Shown: piece after piece, positions 43,667-54,017 of the stretch
Numbering within the stretch: the stretch's first letter is position 1
How the letters are laid out: each line of letters opens with the position of its first letter
Translations under genes and position numbers: made by a program
Assembly: GCA_947476535.1 (NCBI GenBank)
Contig: CANJRC010000007.1
Span: forward strand, 1-64,000
Direction of reading: 5' to 3'
DNA length: 64,000 nt
Source: Betaproteobacteria bacterium
GTDB taxonomy: Bacteria; Pseudomonadota; Gammaproteobacteria; Burkholderiales; SG8-39
The notes under the pieces: model-generated
Databases searched by the model: none
The model's input: only the letters and a program-made list of their open reading frames with translations
Told to the model about the DNA's origin: nothing

Positions 43667-45862
43667 ATGGCGTTGAAGATTCCCGGTTGGATCGGCAAGG
43701 GGAAGAAGCCCGCGGCGGGTAACGTGAAAGCGGGGCAGGGCAGTGTAGCGGCAGGCGACAGGAAGGCGGCCGCACCCGCCGATACGGCGCAAGGCAAGCC
43801 CCCCGCGACACGCGCCTCCGCGCGGCCGCTGCCGTTGATCGGCAAGCTGCCTGTGCTGCGGCAATACATCCTGCTGGGAACGGTACTGCTTGCGACGATC
43901 TTCATCGCGGTCGTCACCATCGTGTTCGACAATCGCCAGGCGACGCACAGTGCCATCTACCTCTCAACCGGGGCCAACATGCGCATGCTGACGCAGCGCA
44001 TTGCCAAGTCCACCCAGGATGCGCTCACCGGCAACGCGGCCGCATTCCGCCAGTTGCAGGAGTCGCGCGAGCAATTCGTGTCTGGCATGAGCCTGCTCAC
44101 GCAAGGCGGCGTCTCCTCGGGCGTGAATGTCCCCCCCAGCTCCGATGTGGTGCAGCCGGTGCTCGACGTGCTGAAAAATGGCTGGGACCAGACCGAGCGC
44201 AGCGTGAGCGTTGTGCTGGCGCAGCAAAAGAACCTCGTCGGCCTTGGCGCCGCAGTGCGCTCCATCAACAGCAGCAATCCGGCACTGCTGGACCTTGCCG
44301 AGCAGGTGCAGACTGCCAAGGTTCAGGCCAACGCGCCGGCACGCGAGGTCTCGGCGTCGGCGCGCATGGTGACGCTGACACAGCGCCTGGCCAAGAATGC
44401 CAATGCCCTGATGGGCGGGGACGTCATCGATCCGCAGATTGCCTCGCAGATCGACCGCGATGCGGCGGCCTTCAGTGAATTGCTCTCGGGGTTGCAGAAG
44501 GGCGGCGAGGGCGCGCGCAAGCCCACGGACGCCCAGGCGCAGCAGCGTCTGGTCGACCTGGAAGGCGCTTACGGCGCGTTCCAGGCGGCAATGAATTCAA
44601 TCGTCGGCAACCTGCAGCCGTTGGTGAACGCCAGGATCGCGTCGCGCCGTGTGGTGGACGAATCCGAGGCACTGCTCGCCACCACGCAAAAGATGGTCGA
44701 GGTCTACGAGCAGGAACTTGCCGGTCGCGCGGCCAACTTCATCGTTCTGACGCTGGTGTTGCTGCTGTCGGCGGGCATCGTCTGGGCCATGGTGCGGGTG
44801 TACGTCACCGATGAGCGCCTGCGCAGCGAGGAGGCCGAGCGCCAGCGCGTCAAGGCCGACATGCAGAACCAGGCCAACCAGGATGCCATCCTGCGGCTGA
44901 TGAATGAAATGGGCAGCATCGCCGACGGCGACCTGCGCGTGCGGGCGACAGTCAATGAGGACATCACCGGCGCCATCGCGGACTCGGTGAACTTCACCGT
45001 GGAGGAACTGGCCAAGCTGGTGGGCCGCATCAACGACACCGCCGAGCAGGTGTCCACTGCGGCGGCGGGCGCCCAGATCACCTCGACGCAGCTCCTAGCG
45101 GCTGCCGACTACCAGTCGCGTGAAATCAAGCAGACTAGCGCTTCGGTGCTCAATACGGCGCGCGCGATGAACAAGATGACGGCCAGCGCCAACCAATCGG
45201 CGCAAGTGGCGAAACAGTCGCTGGATGCCGCGGGCAAGGGCGCGCAGGCCGTGCACGACGCCATCTCCGGCATGAACGAGATCCGCGACCAGATCCAGGA
45301 AACGTCCAAGCGCATCAAGCGGCTGGGCGAATCCTCGCAGGAGATCGGCGAGATCGTGGACCTCATCGCCGACATCACCGAGCAGACCAACGTCCTGGCG
45401 TTGAACGCGGCAATCCAGGCGGCCAGCGCCGGCGAAGCGGGGCGCGGGTTTTCCGTCGTTGCCGAGGAAGTGCAGCGGCTGGCGGAACGTTCGGCCGAGG
45501 CGACCAAGCAGATCGGCGCCATCGTCAAGATCATCCAGACCGACACCCATGACGCGGTGGGCGCCATGGAGCGCAGCACCCAGGGCGTGGTCGAGGGCGC
45601 GCGGCTCTCCGATGCGGCGGGTCGCGCGCTGGCCGAGATCGAGGAAGTGTCGAAGAAGCTCGCGGCACTGATCGCGGAAATCGTCACCACCACGAACGCG
45701 CAGGCCCGGTCGGCCACCGCGGCGGCGGGCAGCATGGGCGACATCCTGCGGATCACGCAGCAGGCCTCTGAAGGCACGCAGCGCACGGCCAACGCCATTG
45801 CGCAGCTCTCGGGGCTTGCCGCGGCGCTGAAGGAATCCGTCTCGAATTTCAAGATCGGTTAG
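43667..45862 (+). CDS. pilJ: Methyl-accepting chemotaxis-type receptor PilJ
   Basis: This 731-residue receptor has TM1 at about residues 66-88 ([22 protein letters not shown]), a periplasmic PilJ-type sensor domain with repeated [24 protein letters not shown] elements, TM2 at about 357-380, a HAMP-like segment, and a cytoplasmic signalling domain whose tip reads [33 protein letters not shown]. It senses surface or pilus signals and controls ChpA. ATG 43667 has GGGGAG upstream. I see no pilK (CheR) or chpB (CheB) near it, so adaptation enzymes are absent from this operon. Confidence 0.95.
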   Translation: MALKIPGWIGKGKKPAAGNVKAGQGSVAAGDRKAAAPADTAQGKPPATRASARPLPLIGKLPVLRQYILLGTVLLATIFIAVVTIVFDNRQATHSAIYLSTGANMRMLTQRIAKSTQDALTGNAAAFRQLQESREQFVSGMSLLTQGGVSSGVNVPPSSDVVQPVLDVLKNGWDQTERSVSVVLAQQKNLVGLGAAVRSINSSNPALLDLAEQVQTAKVQANAPAREVSASARMVTLTQRLAKNANALMGGDVIDPQIASQIDRDAAAFSELLSGLQKGGEGARKPTDAQAQQRLVDLEGAYGAFQAAMNSIVGNLQPLVNARIASRRVVDESEALLATTQKMVEVYEQELAGRAANFIVLTLVLLLSAGIVWAMVRVYVTDERLRSEEAERQRVKADMQNQANQDAILRLMNEMGSIADGDLRVRATVNEDITGAIADSVNFTVEELAKLVGRINDTAEQVSTAAAGAQITSTQLLAAADYQSREIKQTSASVLNTARAMNKMTASANQSAQVAKQSLDAAGKGAQAVHDAISGMNEIRDQIQETSKRIKRLGESSQEIGEIVDLIADITEQTNVLALNAAIQAASAGEAGRGFSVVAEEVQRLAERSAEATKQIGAIVKIIQTDTHDAVGAMERSTQGVVEGARLSDAAGRALAEIEEVSKKLAALIAEIVTTTNAQARSATAAAGSMGDILRITQQASEGTQRTANAIAQLSGLAAALKESVSNFKIG

Positions 45863-45883
45863 GCGCGCGTCACCGACCGCGAC

Positions 45884-48800
45884 ATGACCCCTGCCATGAC
45901 CTCTACGACCGCCACGCGCGCCGCATTCGACACGGGACCGCTATCTTGGGTGAAGAGCGAGATCGATCTCGCACTGCAGCGCACTCTCAAGTCTCTGGAA
46001 GGTGGCGCGGCGAAGGACGCGCTGTCGAACCTGCACCAGGCGGCAGGCGCCCTGCAGATCGTGGGCCTGGACGGCGTCACGCGCGTGATGGAGGAGCTCG
46101 AAGCACTGTTGGCCGACCTGGAAAAGGCGGCGCTGCCCAGGAGCGAGGAGAACCTGGCCACTGCAGCGCGTGGCGTCTCCGCCATCGCCACTTACCTCGA
46201 CCAGCTGATGGCGGGGGCCAACAACCAGCCGCTTCGCCTCCTCCCGGTGTACGGCGAATTGCTGGCCGCGCGCGACCCGGCTCGCGTCGCCGATCCGGTG
46301 GACCTGTATTGCCCGAACATGAGTTACCGGCCACCGCGGCGAGAGAAGGTGCCGGTGGCACTGCACCCTGGGGAGGCTGCGAACTATTTTCGCGAACAGC
46401 GTGTGCGCTTCCAGCGCGGCTTCGTCAGTTGGCTGAAGAAGGATCCCGGTGGTATTGCCGACATGCATGGCGCGGTCGATGCGATCGAACGCACGCAGGG
46501 ACCGACCCCGCAGCGGACCTTCTGGTGGGCCGCGTTGGCCTATTTCGATGCGTTGGCGCGCAACGGCCTGCCGCCAGCGCTCGATGCGCGTCGCCTGTGC
46601 AATCGCATCGAGACGCAGATACGCCGCCTTGGCGAGGGCTCGCAGAATGTTGCCGAACGCCTGTTGCGCGAAACGCTTTACTACGTGGCGCAGGCGCATC
46701 CTGTCAGTGATCTCGTGCGCCAGGTGCAGGAGACGTTTCATCTGCAGACCACGCTGCCGGCCGCCGAAGCGGCGGCACAGGCCGCGCCCCCGGCCGCGAT
46801 CAAGCCGGCGCACGACTTGCTGCTGCAGGCCAAGGAATCCTGGAACCGCTTCGCCGCGGGGCACCCCTCGGCGCTGCCCGCCTTCAACAGCGCCGCGCAG
46901 GCGCTCGCGACGCGCAGCATCGACCTGGGCCCGCCCGCCCTGATCAAGCTGGTTGCGCGCATCGTGGAGACGGGCGAATGGGCAGGGCGCGAGGCGGGGA
47001 GCATGAACGAGGCGGTTGCGCTCGAGCAGGCGGTGGCGCTGCTTCTGGCCGAACACGCGCTGGATCGAATGTCCGAGGGCACCCTGTCTGGCGATGATGC
47101 CGATTTTGCGCGCAATAGCGCATTCGTGTGCGAACGTCTCGCCACCGGGATGCAGGGCAAGCTGCTGCGCACGGCGCCGGGCGTGGCCTTGCTCGACGAC
47201 ATGTCGCGGCACGCGCAACAGCGACTGATGGTGAACCAGGTCGTCGCCGAGATGCAGCAGAGCCTGCGCGAAGTCGAATCGGTTCTGGACGAGTTCTTCC
47301 GCGACCCAAGCGCCGCGAAACGCGCCAGGCTGGCGACGCTGGACCGGCCGCTGACCCAGCTGGATGGTGCGCTCGACGTGCTGGGGGAGTCGCGGGCGCG
47401 CGCCACGCTCGACTCGGCGGTGAGCGAAATTGCACGCATCGCCGAACCGGCCTACACGCCCGAACAGTCGGAATTCGAGGCCATTGCGCAGCCTCTATCG
47501 GGACTGGGTTTCTATATCGAGGCGCTGGCACGCGGCGAAGCCGATTTCGACGCCATCATGGCGCCGATCCTGAAAGTGACCGTGCACGCGGGCGAGGCGG
47601 GCGCCGAAGCGGCGCCTTCCATGTCAAACGCGACGGCGTCCATCGAGGTGCAACTCGCGACCCAGCAGGAAAAGGCACAGGCGCTGTTCGAGCAGTGGAA
47701 GCGCACTCCGGACAACGTGCAACTGAAGGCCGAGCTCAAGAAGGACCTGGAGGCCATTCGCGTCGATGCGGGATTGATTGCCGACGCTGCGCTCGAACAA
47801 AGGGCCACCGAAGCGCTCAAATTGATCGAGAGCACGGGCTTGTCCATGGCACCAGAACTCGCGCAGGCGGTGAAAGGTGTCGCACCCGCGGCTGCCGCAG
47901 GCGCCGAAACCTCTCCGGAGGCGGCGCGGCTTCTCGAGGCCAGCACCGAGTCGGTGGATGCGGAACTGTTGTCGGTCTACCTGGATGAGGCTGGTGAAGT
48001 GCTCTCCGCCATCGCGGAGAATCTTGCCTTGCTGCGCGAGCGGACCAATGACGCTGGAGTGCTCACGGCGGTGCGGCGCGGATTCCATACGCTCAAGGGC
48101 AGTGGCCGCATGGTGGGCCTCATGCGGCTGGGCGAAACGGCATGGGCGGTGGAGAAGACGCTCAACCGCTGGCTCCAAGAAGAGCGCGTCGCAACGCAGG
48201 CATTGCTGGACATGGTTGCGCGCGCGCACGTCTACTTTGCCGACGCCGTCGCCCGGCTGCAGGCGGGCGGCGTCGCTGCCGACGAAGCTGAGTTGCTTGC
48301 AATCGTGGAGGCATTGAAGAACGATTTGGCGCCAGCGGCAGCCACGGGGCAGACAGTGGCGGCGGAGACTGTTCCGGTGGTTGCCGTTGCGCCGCCTGTT
48401 GCGCGGCCCGTCGCCGTCCCGGCTCCCGAGGCGGCAGTCCCGTCCGACGAAGCGAGCGTCATGCTCGGCGAGAACAGCGTGTCTGTCACGTTATTTACGC
48501 TCTTCAGTGGGGAGGCGCACGCCTTGCTGCGGACGATCCACGAAGAGCATGAAACGCTGAAGAATCACGGGGTCATCAGCGACGCCTTGTTGCGGGCAAC
48601 GCATACCCTCGCCGGCATTGCGGGCACGGTGCAGCTCGGGGTGCTGCGCGAGCTTGCGCGTGCGTTTGAGTCGGCGCTGTCACGCCTTTCGATGGAGTCC
48701 CTGTCTGCCGACGAAGAGCAGCTGGTCAGTGATGCCATCGAGGCGCTCGATACCATGGTCTCGGCGGCGGTGATGTTGCGCATGCCGGTGCCGCAACCCG

Positions 48801-51304
48801 TGTTGATGGATCGGCTCGTGGCGGTCTTCGGAGCCCCTGCGGCTGTGCTGGCGCCTGTCGAGTTTCATCGCGACGCGTCCACCGATCTGCTCCCCGAGGA
48901 AGAGGCGGTCCTGCCGCGGGCCGATGACGCGCCTCCCGGCGCGGAGGCGCCACGAATCGCGCTGGTCGTTCCCGCCGGCGTCGCCCCGAGCGGGGACGCG
49001 GATGCCGTGGTGGAAAAACGCCGGCAGCGCCCCGATGACGAGATCGATCCGCAACTGCTCGAGGTCTTCGTCGAAGAGGCGGCCGAACTGATGCCCGCCA
49101 TCGGTGCCGCGTTCCGCGCGTGGCGCGCGGCTCCCGACAATCGCGAAACCGCGCGCTCCCTGCAGCGGCTGCTGCATACCTTCAAGGGCGGCGCGCGCAT
49201 GGCCGGCGCCATGGGCCTTGGCGAGCTCACGCATGCCACCGAGTCGCGCATCGAGAAAGCCCTTGCATTGAAAGGTCTCCCGGCGAGCCTGTTCGATGAA
49301 CTCGAGGGGGCGATCGACCGCATTGGCAACCTGTATGACCAGCTGGCGGCAGGTGAGGTCGCCGGGGCCTCCGCGGTGACGGCGGCGCCGGTGACGGTTG
49401 CCCCGGTTATGGGCAAGATTGCGCCCGCGAAGCCCATTGTCGAAGCGGGCACGCCGCTGGCCCGGGAAGGCGATGCCGCGCGACCGATGTTGCGGGTGCG
49501 CGCCGACATGATCGACCGCCTGGTCAACCAGGCGGGCGAAGTGTCGATCGCCCGTAGCCGCATCGAGGCCGAGATGCGTTCGCTGAAGGCCGCGATGAAC
49601 GAACTGACCGACAACGTCGTGAAGCTGCGTGGCCAGCTGCGCGAAATCGAGATCCAGGCCGAGTCGCAGATGCAGGCGCGCGCGGCCGACACGCGCGGCA
49701 AGGACGGGTTCGACCCGCTGGAGTTCGACCGGTTCACGCGCTTCCAGGAGCTGACCCGGCTGATGGCCGAGTCGGTGAACGACGTGCAGACGGTCCACCA
49801 GAGCCTGCTGCACGCCACCAACAGCACGGAGACCGCGCTGGTGACGCAGGCGCGCATGAATCGCGACCTGCAGCAGGATCTGATGCGCGTGCGCATGGTG
49901 CCTTTCGCCAGCCTGGCCGAACGCCTCTATCGGATCGTGCGACAGACCGCCAAGGGCCTGGGCAAGCGCGCCAACCTGGACATTCGCGGCGGGACGACGG
50001 AACTCGATCGCGCGGTACTCGAGCGCATCACCGGGCCCTTCGAGCACTTGCTGCGCAACGCCGTGAGCCACGGCATCGAGGTGCCGGAAGTGCGAGCCGC
50101 CGCGGGGAAGCCCGAGATGGGGGACATCCGCCTGGAAGTGTCGCAGGAAGGCAACGAAGTCCGGCTGGCGCTGGCCGATGACGGCGCGGGGCTCGACCTT
50201 GCGCGCATTCGCGCCAAGGCGCTGGAGATCGGCGCCCTGAAAGCGGGGGACACGCCCAGTGACGCTGAGGTGGCCGACCTGATTTTCCATCCCGGGCTGT
50301 CGACGGCGGAAACCCTGACCGAAGTCTCCGGCCGTGGTGTCGGCATGGACGTGGTGCGTACCGAGACTGCAGCGCTGGGCGGGCGGGTGGAAGTCAGCTT
50401 TACACCAGGCGCCGGATCGCGCTTTACCATCTACCTGCCCCTGACACTTGCAGTGACCCAGGCCGTGCTGGTGCGCGTGGGTACGCGCACCTTCGCCGTG
50501 CCGGCGGTGATGGTCGAGCACGTGTCGCAATTCGGTCCCGACCAGATCGAGGCGGCGTGGCGGGATCGCGCCGCTGCGTGGCAGGAACGACGGCTCACGT
50601 TCCATTACCTGCCGCACCTGATCGGCCAGGAGGATGCCGTGCCCGAGCACAAGCGCTCATCGTCGGTGCTGTTCCTCAAGAGTGGCAGCAACGCTATTGC
50701 GTTGCATGTGGACGACATCACCGGCAGCAACCAAGAGGTGGTGGTGAAGGCGGTCGGTCCGCAATTGCAGCGCCTGCCCGGCATCACCGGGGCCACGGTG
50801 CTCGGATCTGGCGAGATCGCGCTGATCATCAATCCGGTCCTGCTTGCGCAGCAGATGGCGTTGCGCCACGCGGCACTGCTCGCCGCGCCGCCCGCAGCGG
50901 CGGTAGCGCCGCAACCCGAGCCCGCGGCACCCCCGACGGTGATGGTGGTCGACGATTCGCTCACCGTGCGCAAGTTCACCGGACGACTCATCGAGCGCCA
51001 GGGCTATAAGCTGATGGTGGCCCGTGATGGCGTCGAGGCCCTGGAGAAGCTTCAGGAAACCCTCCCCGACGTGATGCTGGTGGACATCGAAATGCCGCGC
51101 ATGGACGGCTTCGAGCTGACGCGCAATGTGCGCGTCGATCCGCGGCTAGCGCATATCCCCATCGTCATCATCTCCTCGCGCACCGCCGAAAAGCACCGCA
51201 AGCACGCCAGTGAAATAGGCGTGGACGCCTTCCTCGGCAAACCCTACCCCGAGGACGAATTGCTGGCACTCATTGCCGGTTTCGTGAAGCGGGCTGCAGC
51301 CTGA
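45884..51304 (+). CDS. chpA: Hybrid chemotaxis histidine kinase ChpA (PilL)
   Basis: This 1806-residue kinase of the Pil-Chp system has an N-terminal degenerate Hpt-like module (LHQAAGALQIVG, about residue 49). Three recognisable Hpt domains follow, with His at about 735 (FHTLKGSGRMVG), 907 (THTLAGIAGT, divergent) and 1098 (LHTFKGGARMAG). Next come a dimerisation region, the CheA-type ATPase (LLRNAVSHGIEV near 1388, DDGAGLD, GRGVGMDVV near 1484), a CheW-like domain and a C-terminal receiver with Asp1734 (VMLVDIEMPRMDG). It phosphorylates PilG and PilH. P. aeruginosa ChpA is longer with more Hpt modules. It ends the operon. Confidence 0.96.
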   Translation: MTPAMTSTTATRAAFDTGPLSWVKSEIDLALQRTLKSLEGGAAKDALSNLHQAAGALQIVGLDGVTRVMEELEALLADLEKAALPRSEENLATAARGVSAIATYLDQLMAGANNQPLRLLPVYGELLAARDPARVADPVDLYCPNMSYRPPRREKVPVALHPGEAANYFREQRVRFQRGFVSWLKKDPGGIADMHGAVDAIERTQGPTPQRTFWWAALAYFDALARNGLPPALDARRLCNRIETQIRRLGEGSQNVAERLLRETLYYVAQAHPVSDLVRQVQETFHLQTTLPAAEAAAQAAPPAAIKPAHDLLLQAKESWNRFAAGHPSALPAFNSAAQALATRSIDLGPPALIKLVARIVETGEWAGREAGSMNEAVALEQAVALLLAEHALDRMSEGTLSGDDADFARNSAFVCERLATGMQGKLLRTAPGVALLDDMSRHAQQRLMVNQVVAEMQQSLREVESVLDEFFRDPSAAKRARLATLDRPLTQLDGALDVLGESRARATLDSAVSEIARIAEPAYTPEQSEFEAIAQPLSGLGFYIEALARGEADFDAIMAPILKVTVHAGEAGAEAAPSMSNATASIEVQLATQQEKAQALFEQWKRTPDNVQLKAELKKDLEAIRVDAGLIADAALEQRATEALKLIESTGLSMAPELAQAVKGVAPAAAAGAETSPEAARLLEASTESVDAELLSVYLDEAGEVLSAIAENLALLRERTNDAGVLTAVRRGFHTLKGSGRMVGLMRLGETAWAVEKTLNRWLQEERVATQALLDMVARAHVYFADAVARLQAGGVAADEAELLAIVEALKNDLAPAAATGQTVAAETVPVVAVAPPVARPVAVPAPEAAVPSDEASVMLGENSVSVTLFTLFSGEAHALLRTIHEEHETLKNHGVISDALLRATHTLAGIAGTVQLGVLRELARAFESALSRLSMESLSADEEQLVSDAIEALDTMVSAAVMLRMPVPQPVLMDRLVAVFGAPAAVLAPVEFHRDASTDLLPEEEAVLPRADDAPPGAEAPRIALVVPAGVAPSGDADAVVEKRRQRPDDEIDPQLLEVFVEEAAELMPAIGAAFRAWRAAPDNRETARSLQRLLHTFKGGARMAGAMGLGELTHATESRIEKALALKGLPASLFDELEGAIDRIGNLYDQLAAGEVAGASAVTAAPVTVAPVMGKIAPAKPIVEAGTPLAREGDAARPMLRVRADMIDRLVNQAGEVSIARSRIEAEMRSLKAAMNELTDNVVKLRGQLREIEIQAESQMQARAADTRGKDGFDPLEFDRFTRFQELTRLMAESVNDVQTVHQSLLHATNSTETALVTQARMNRDLQQDLMRVRMVPFASLAERLYRIVRQTAKGLGKRANLDIRGGTTELDRAVLERITGPFEHLLRNAVSHGIEVPEVRAAAGKPEMGDIRLEVSQEGNEVRLALADDGAGLDLARIRAKALEIGALKAGDTPSDAEVADLIFHPGLSTAETLTEVSGRGVGMDVVRTETAALGGRVEVSFTPGAGSRFTIYLPLTLAVTQAVLVRVGTRTFAVPAVMVEHVSQFGPDQIEAAWRDRAAAWQERRLTFHYLPHLIGQEDAVPEHKRSSSVLFLKSGSNAIALHVDDITGSNQEVVVKAVGPQLQRLPGITGATVLGSGEIALIINPVLLAQQMALRHAALLAAPPAAAVAPQPEPAAPPTVMVVDDSLTVRKFTGRLIERQGYKLMVARDGVEALEKLQETLPDVMLVDIEMPRMDGFELTRNVRVDPRLAHIPIVIISSRTAEKHRKHASEIGVDAFLGKPYPEDELLALIAGFVKRAAA

Positions 51305-51383
51305 CGCCAGGTCGCGGCCGAGCGGCGATGCGCGACAACGATTGCACTGCCGGCGCAGGCGCAATGGCCCCGATCCCGCCTGT

Positions 51384-51412
51384 TTGACAACATTGGCGAT
51401 TGGGCGCAGAGT
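51384..51412 (+). promoter_or_regulatory. Possible csp promoter
   Basis: A perfect TTGACA (51384-51389) lies 17 bases before a weak -10 (CAGAGT). If it is used, the csp mRNA would have a leader of about 175 bases, as in cold-shock genes with structured leaders. I see no other element in the 290-base gap. Confidence 0.35.
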
Positions 51413-51594
51413 CCCATCCGCAATCTACGTTCTGGCCTGCCTTCTTCAGCTACCCGTCCGGTTCCGGACGGTCCACTACCAAGTCATCCACCACGCAAAG
51501 GTTGTTCGCTACCGCGCCCGAGTTGTGCGCGGACCAGCACCTGGTGTTGCGGTGATGTTGTGACTCCCAGGTGTGTATTTCTACGGAGGCCAGA

Positions 51595-51798
51595 ATGGCT
51601 ACAGGTACAGTAAAGTGGTTCAACGCCACCAAGGGTTTTGGATTCATCCAGCCCGAAGGCGGATCTAAGGATGTGTTCGTTCACATCAGCGCGGTGGAGA
51701 AGTCCGGGCTAGGCACGCTGAATGAAGGCCAGCGCGTCAGCTTCGACATCGTCACCGAGCGCGGCAAGCAGTCCGCGGGCAATCTCAAGGCGGCCTAA
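51595..51798 (+). CDS. CspA-family cold-shock protein
   Basis: This 67-residue OB-fold RNA/DNA chaperone has [19 protein letters not shown] (RNP1 KGFGFI) and [13 protein letters not shown] (RNP2 VFVHI), ending in the usual GNLKAA. It melts RNA structure at low temperature or in growth-phase responses. The ATG at 51595 has GGAGG nine bases upstream. It stands alone with its own leader and terminator. Confidence 0.97.
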   Translation: MATGTVKWFNATKGFGFIQPEGGSKDVFVHISAVEKSGLGTLNEGQRVSFDIVTERGKQSAGNLKAA

Positions 51799-51852
51799 AT
51801 CCGTCCCTGACTTTTCCTGTGGTGGAGGGGCATATTGCCTCTCCTGCCCGAG

Positions 51853-51888
51853 CGGCCCGGACAGTGATGTCGCGGGCCGTTTGCTTTT
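51853..51888 (+). terminator. Rho-independent terminator of the csp gene
   Basis: CGGCCCG...CGGGCCG forms a seven-base stem extended by GACA / TGTC around a GTGA loop, followed by TTTGCTTTT. It lies 54 bases past the csp stop and just before the convergent photolyase gene. Confidence 0.8.
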
Positions 51889-51920
51889 GGCGCGGCGGAT
51901 TCGCCGCGACCCGGCGACAT

Positions 51921-53384
51921 TCAGGCATCGGATTTTGGCTTCACGCTCGCCCGCGCCTCCTGGTAGCGGGCCAACGTGACGCGCCGGGCCTCATCGTGAT
52001 CGACGATGGGTGCCGGGTAGTGGGTGCCGACGACGCAGAGGGCTTCTCGTTGCGCCTCTTCCTCCATGAGCCAGGGCGCATGGATGAGTTTGGCCGGGAC
52101 TTTGGCCAGTTCCGGCACGTAGCGGCGGATGAATGCGCCCTCGGCGTCGAACTTTTCCGACTGCGAAGCCGGGTTGAAAATGCGGAAATACGGCTGTGCA
52201 TCGCATCCCGTGGAGGCCGCCCATTGCCACCCGCCATTGTTGGCCGCGAGGTCAAAGTCATTCAGGTGTTCGGCGAAATAGCGCTCGCCCCAGCGCCAGT
52301 CGACGTGCAGGTCCTTGACTAGGAAACTGGCTGCCACCATGCGCAGGCGGTTGTGCATGTAGCCGGTCTGTTTCAACTGCCGCATGGCGGCGTCCACCAG
52401 CGGGTAGCCGGTGCGCCCCTCGCACCAGGCCGAAAACAGGGCCGGGTCGTTGTCGAAAGGCAGCGTCTCGAATTCCGGCTTGAAGGCATGTTCGACCACG
52501 CGCGGATGATGGTGCAGGATCTGGAAATAGAACTCGCGCCAGATGAGCTCCGACAGCCAGGTACGGGCGCCGGGGCTGGCCAGGACATTGGCCTTGCCGA
52601 CCAGCTGGCGAATCGAGATAGTGCCAAAGCGCAGGTGCACCGACAGGTAGGACGGTCCTTTGAGCGACGGAAAGTCGCGCGCGCGGTCATAGCGGTCGAT
52701 GCGGCGCATGAATTCGCGCAGCAACGTCTGCGCACCCGACAATCCGGTCGGGAGGGCAAGTTGGCGCAGGTTGGTCGGGGAAAACCCGATGGCTTTGAGC
52801 GAGGGCAGGGCGCCGTCTTGACCGGGCGGCGCGGCCAGCGCGCCCGCATGCGCCTCTGTGGCATGTGCGCGAAGCGCGTCCCCGGCTAGGCGTTTCAGCC
52901 AGGCATTCTTGTAGGGCGTGAAAACGGAATAGGGTGTGCCACTCCCGGTCATGACCTCATCGCGCTCGAAGATCACTTGGTCCTTGAAGGTCTCCAGCCG
53001 AGCACCAGCCTGCGCGAGGCGCGATGCGACTTCCTCATCGCGCGACACGGCTGTGGGTTCATAGTCGCGATTGGCGAAGACTGCCTGGGCGCCCAGTTCC
53101 ATAGCCAGGGCCGGGACGAGCTCGCGGGCGCGTCCGTGACGAACGATCAGTCCGCCGCCGTGCTTGTTCAGTTGCGCGTCGAGATCCGCCAGGCAATGCC
53201 AGATGAACTCCACGCGCCGGTCGCTGCGGGTTGGCAGCGCATCGAGGATCTCCGTGTCATAGACGAACACGCACCACACCTGATTGGCACGGGTGAGGGC
53301 CTGGCTCAAGGCGGCGTGGTCGGCAAAGCGCAGGTCACGCCGGAACCATACCAGTGCGCGCTCGAATTGACGGGTGTTTGGCAA
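51921..53384 (-). CDS. phrB: Deoxyribodipyrimidine photolyase (CPD class I)
   Basis: This 487-residue flavoprotein repairs cyclobutane pyrimidine dimers with light. It starts FERALVWFRRDLRFADHAAL (antenna domain). The FAD-binding C-terminal part has SELIWREFYFQILHHHP, WCEGRTGYPLVDAAMRQL, HNRLRMVAASFLVKDL, and DFDLAANNGGWQWAASTGCDAQPYFRIFNP with the photolyase Trp/Asn positions. The start is TTG 53384 with GGGA upstream; the longer open frame runs into the divergent yqgE gene and is not coding. Confidence 0.94.
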   Translation of the reverse strand: MPNTRQFERALVWFRRDLRFADHAALSQALTRANQVWCVFVYDTEILDALPTRSDRRVEFIWHCLADLDAQLNKHGGGLIVRHGRARELVPALAMELGAQAVFANRDYEPTAVSRDEEVASRLAQAGARLETFKDQVIFERDEVMTGSGTPYSVFTPYKNAWLKRLAGDALRAHATEAHAGALAAPPGQDGALPSLKAIGFSPTNLRQLALPTGLSGAQTLLREFMRRIDRYDRARDFPSLKGPSYLSVHLRFGTISIRQLVGKANVLASPGARTWLSELIWREFYFQILHHHPRVVEHAFKPEFETLPFDNDPALFSAWCEGRTGYPLVDAAMRQLKQTGYMHNRLRMVAASFLVKDLHVDWRWGERYFAEHLNDFDLAANNGGWQWAASTGCDAQPYFRIFNPASQSEKFDAEGAFIRRYVPELAKVPAKLIHAPWLMEEEAQREALCVVGTHYPAPIVDHDEARRVTLARYQEARASVKPKSDA

Positions 53385-53419
53385 CGTGTCCCGGGTTGAG
53401 AGCAAAATCGGCGGGAAAA

Positions 53420-53448
53420 TTGTGCAGCGCCGTCCCAGCCAGTACAAT
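53420..53448 (+). promoter_or_regulatory. Promoter of the yqgE-ruvX-pyrR-pyrBC' cluster
   Basis: TTGTGC (53420-53425), 17 bases, then TACAAT (53443-53448). The predicted transcription start (about 53455) is only one or two bases before the yqgE GTG, which would make the yqgE message leaderless. Confidence 0.55.
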
Positions 53449-53456
53449 AACACCCG

Positions 53457-54017
53457 GTGAACCCAGTCAATCTCACCAATCACTTCCTCATCGCCATGCC
53501 CAGCATGGCTGACCCGCATTTTTCCCGCACTTTGACGTACATCTGCGAGCACAACGCCCAGGGGGCGGTCGGTATCGTGGTCAATCGTCCCACTGAACTC
53601 ACGCTCTCCGGGCTGTTCGAGCGCATCAAGGTGCCGCTCGACTCCGTCGAGGTGGGGCGTGAACCGGTGTATTACGGCGGCCCCGTACAAACCGACCATG
53701 GATTCGTACTGCACCAACCGGTGGGCTCGTGGGGCGCCACGCTCGCCGTCCAGGATCGCGTCGGGCTCACTACTTCCAAGGACATCCTCGAGGCGGTGGG
53801 CAAGGGCGAGGGGCCGCCCAAGCTGCTGGTCTCGCTGGGCTACTCGGGTTGGGGCGCGGGCCAGTTGGAGAGCGAGATCAAGCAGAACGCCTGGCTCACG
53901 GTCGAAGCGCAGGACAGCATCCTGTTCGACACGCCGGCGGGGGATCGCCTGCAGGCGGCGATGGGTATTCTAGGTGTCGATTACGCGCTCTTGTCGGACA
54001 GTGCGGGGCACGCGTGA
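53457..54017 (+). CDS. yqgE: YqgE/AlgH family protein
   Basis: This 186-residue protein of the UPF0301/AlgH family starts [22 protein letters not shown], with [54 protein letters not shown] and NAWLT as the family blocks. Function is unclear (AlgH was linked to alginate regulation). The start is GTG 53457. Its stop overlaps the ruvX start (GTGA), the conserved yqgE-ruvX pair. Confidence 0.95.
   Translation: MNPVNLTNHFLIAMPSMADPHFSRTLTYICEHNAQGAVGIVVNRPTELTLSGLFERIKVPLDSVEVGREPVYYGGPVQTDHGFVLHQPVGSWGATLAVQDRVGLTTSKDILEAVGKGEGPPKLLVSLGYSGWGAGQLESEIKQNAWLTVEAQDSILFDTPAGDRLQAAMGILGVDYALLSDSAGHA

Noticed and set aside
48680-50650. Long minus-strand frame (656 codons) opposite chpA
   Set aside because: Composition is Arg/His/Gly-rich with no domain, and the plus strand encodes clear kinase motifs; it is an antisense shadow of GC-rich codons.
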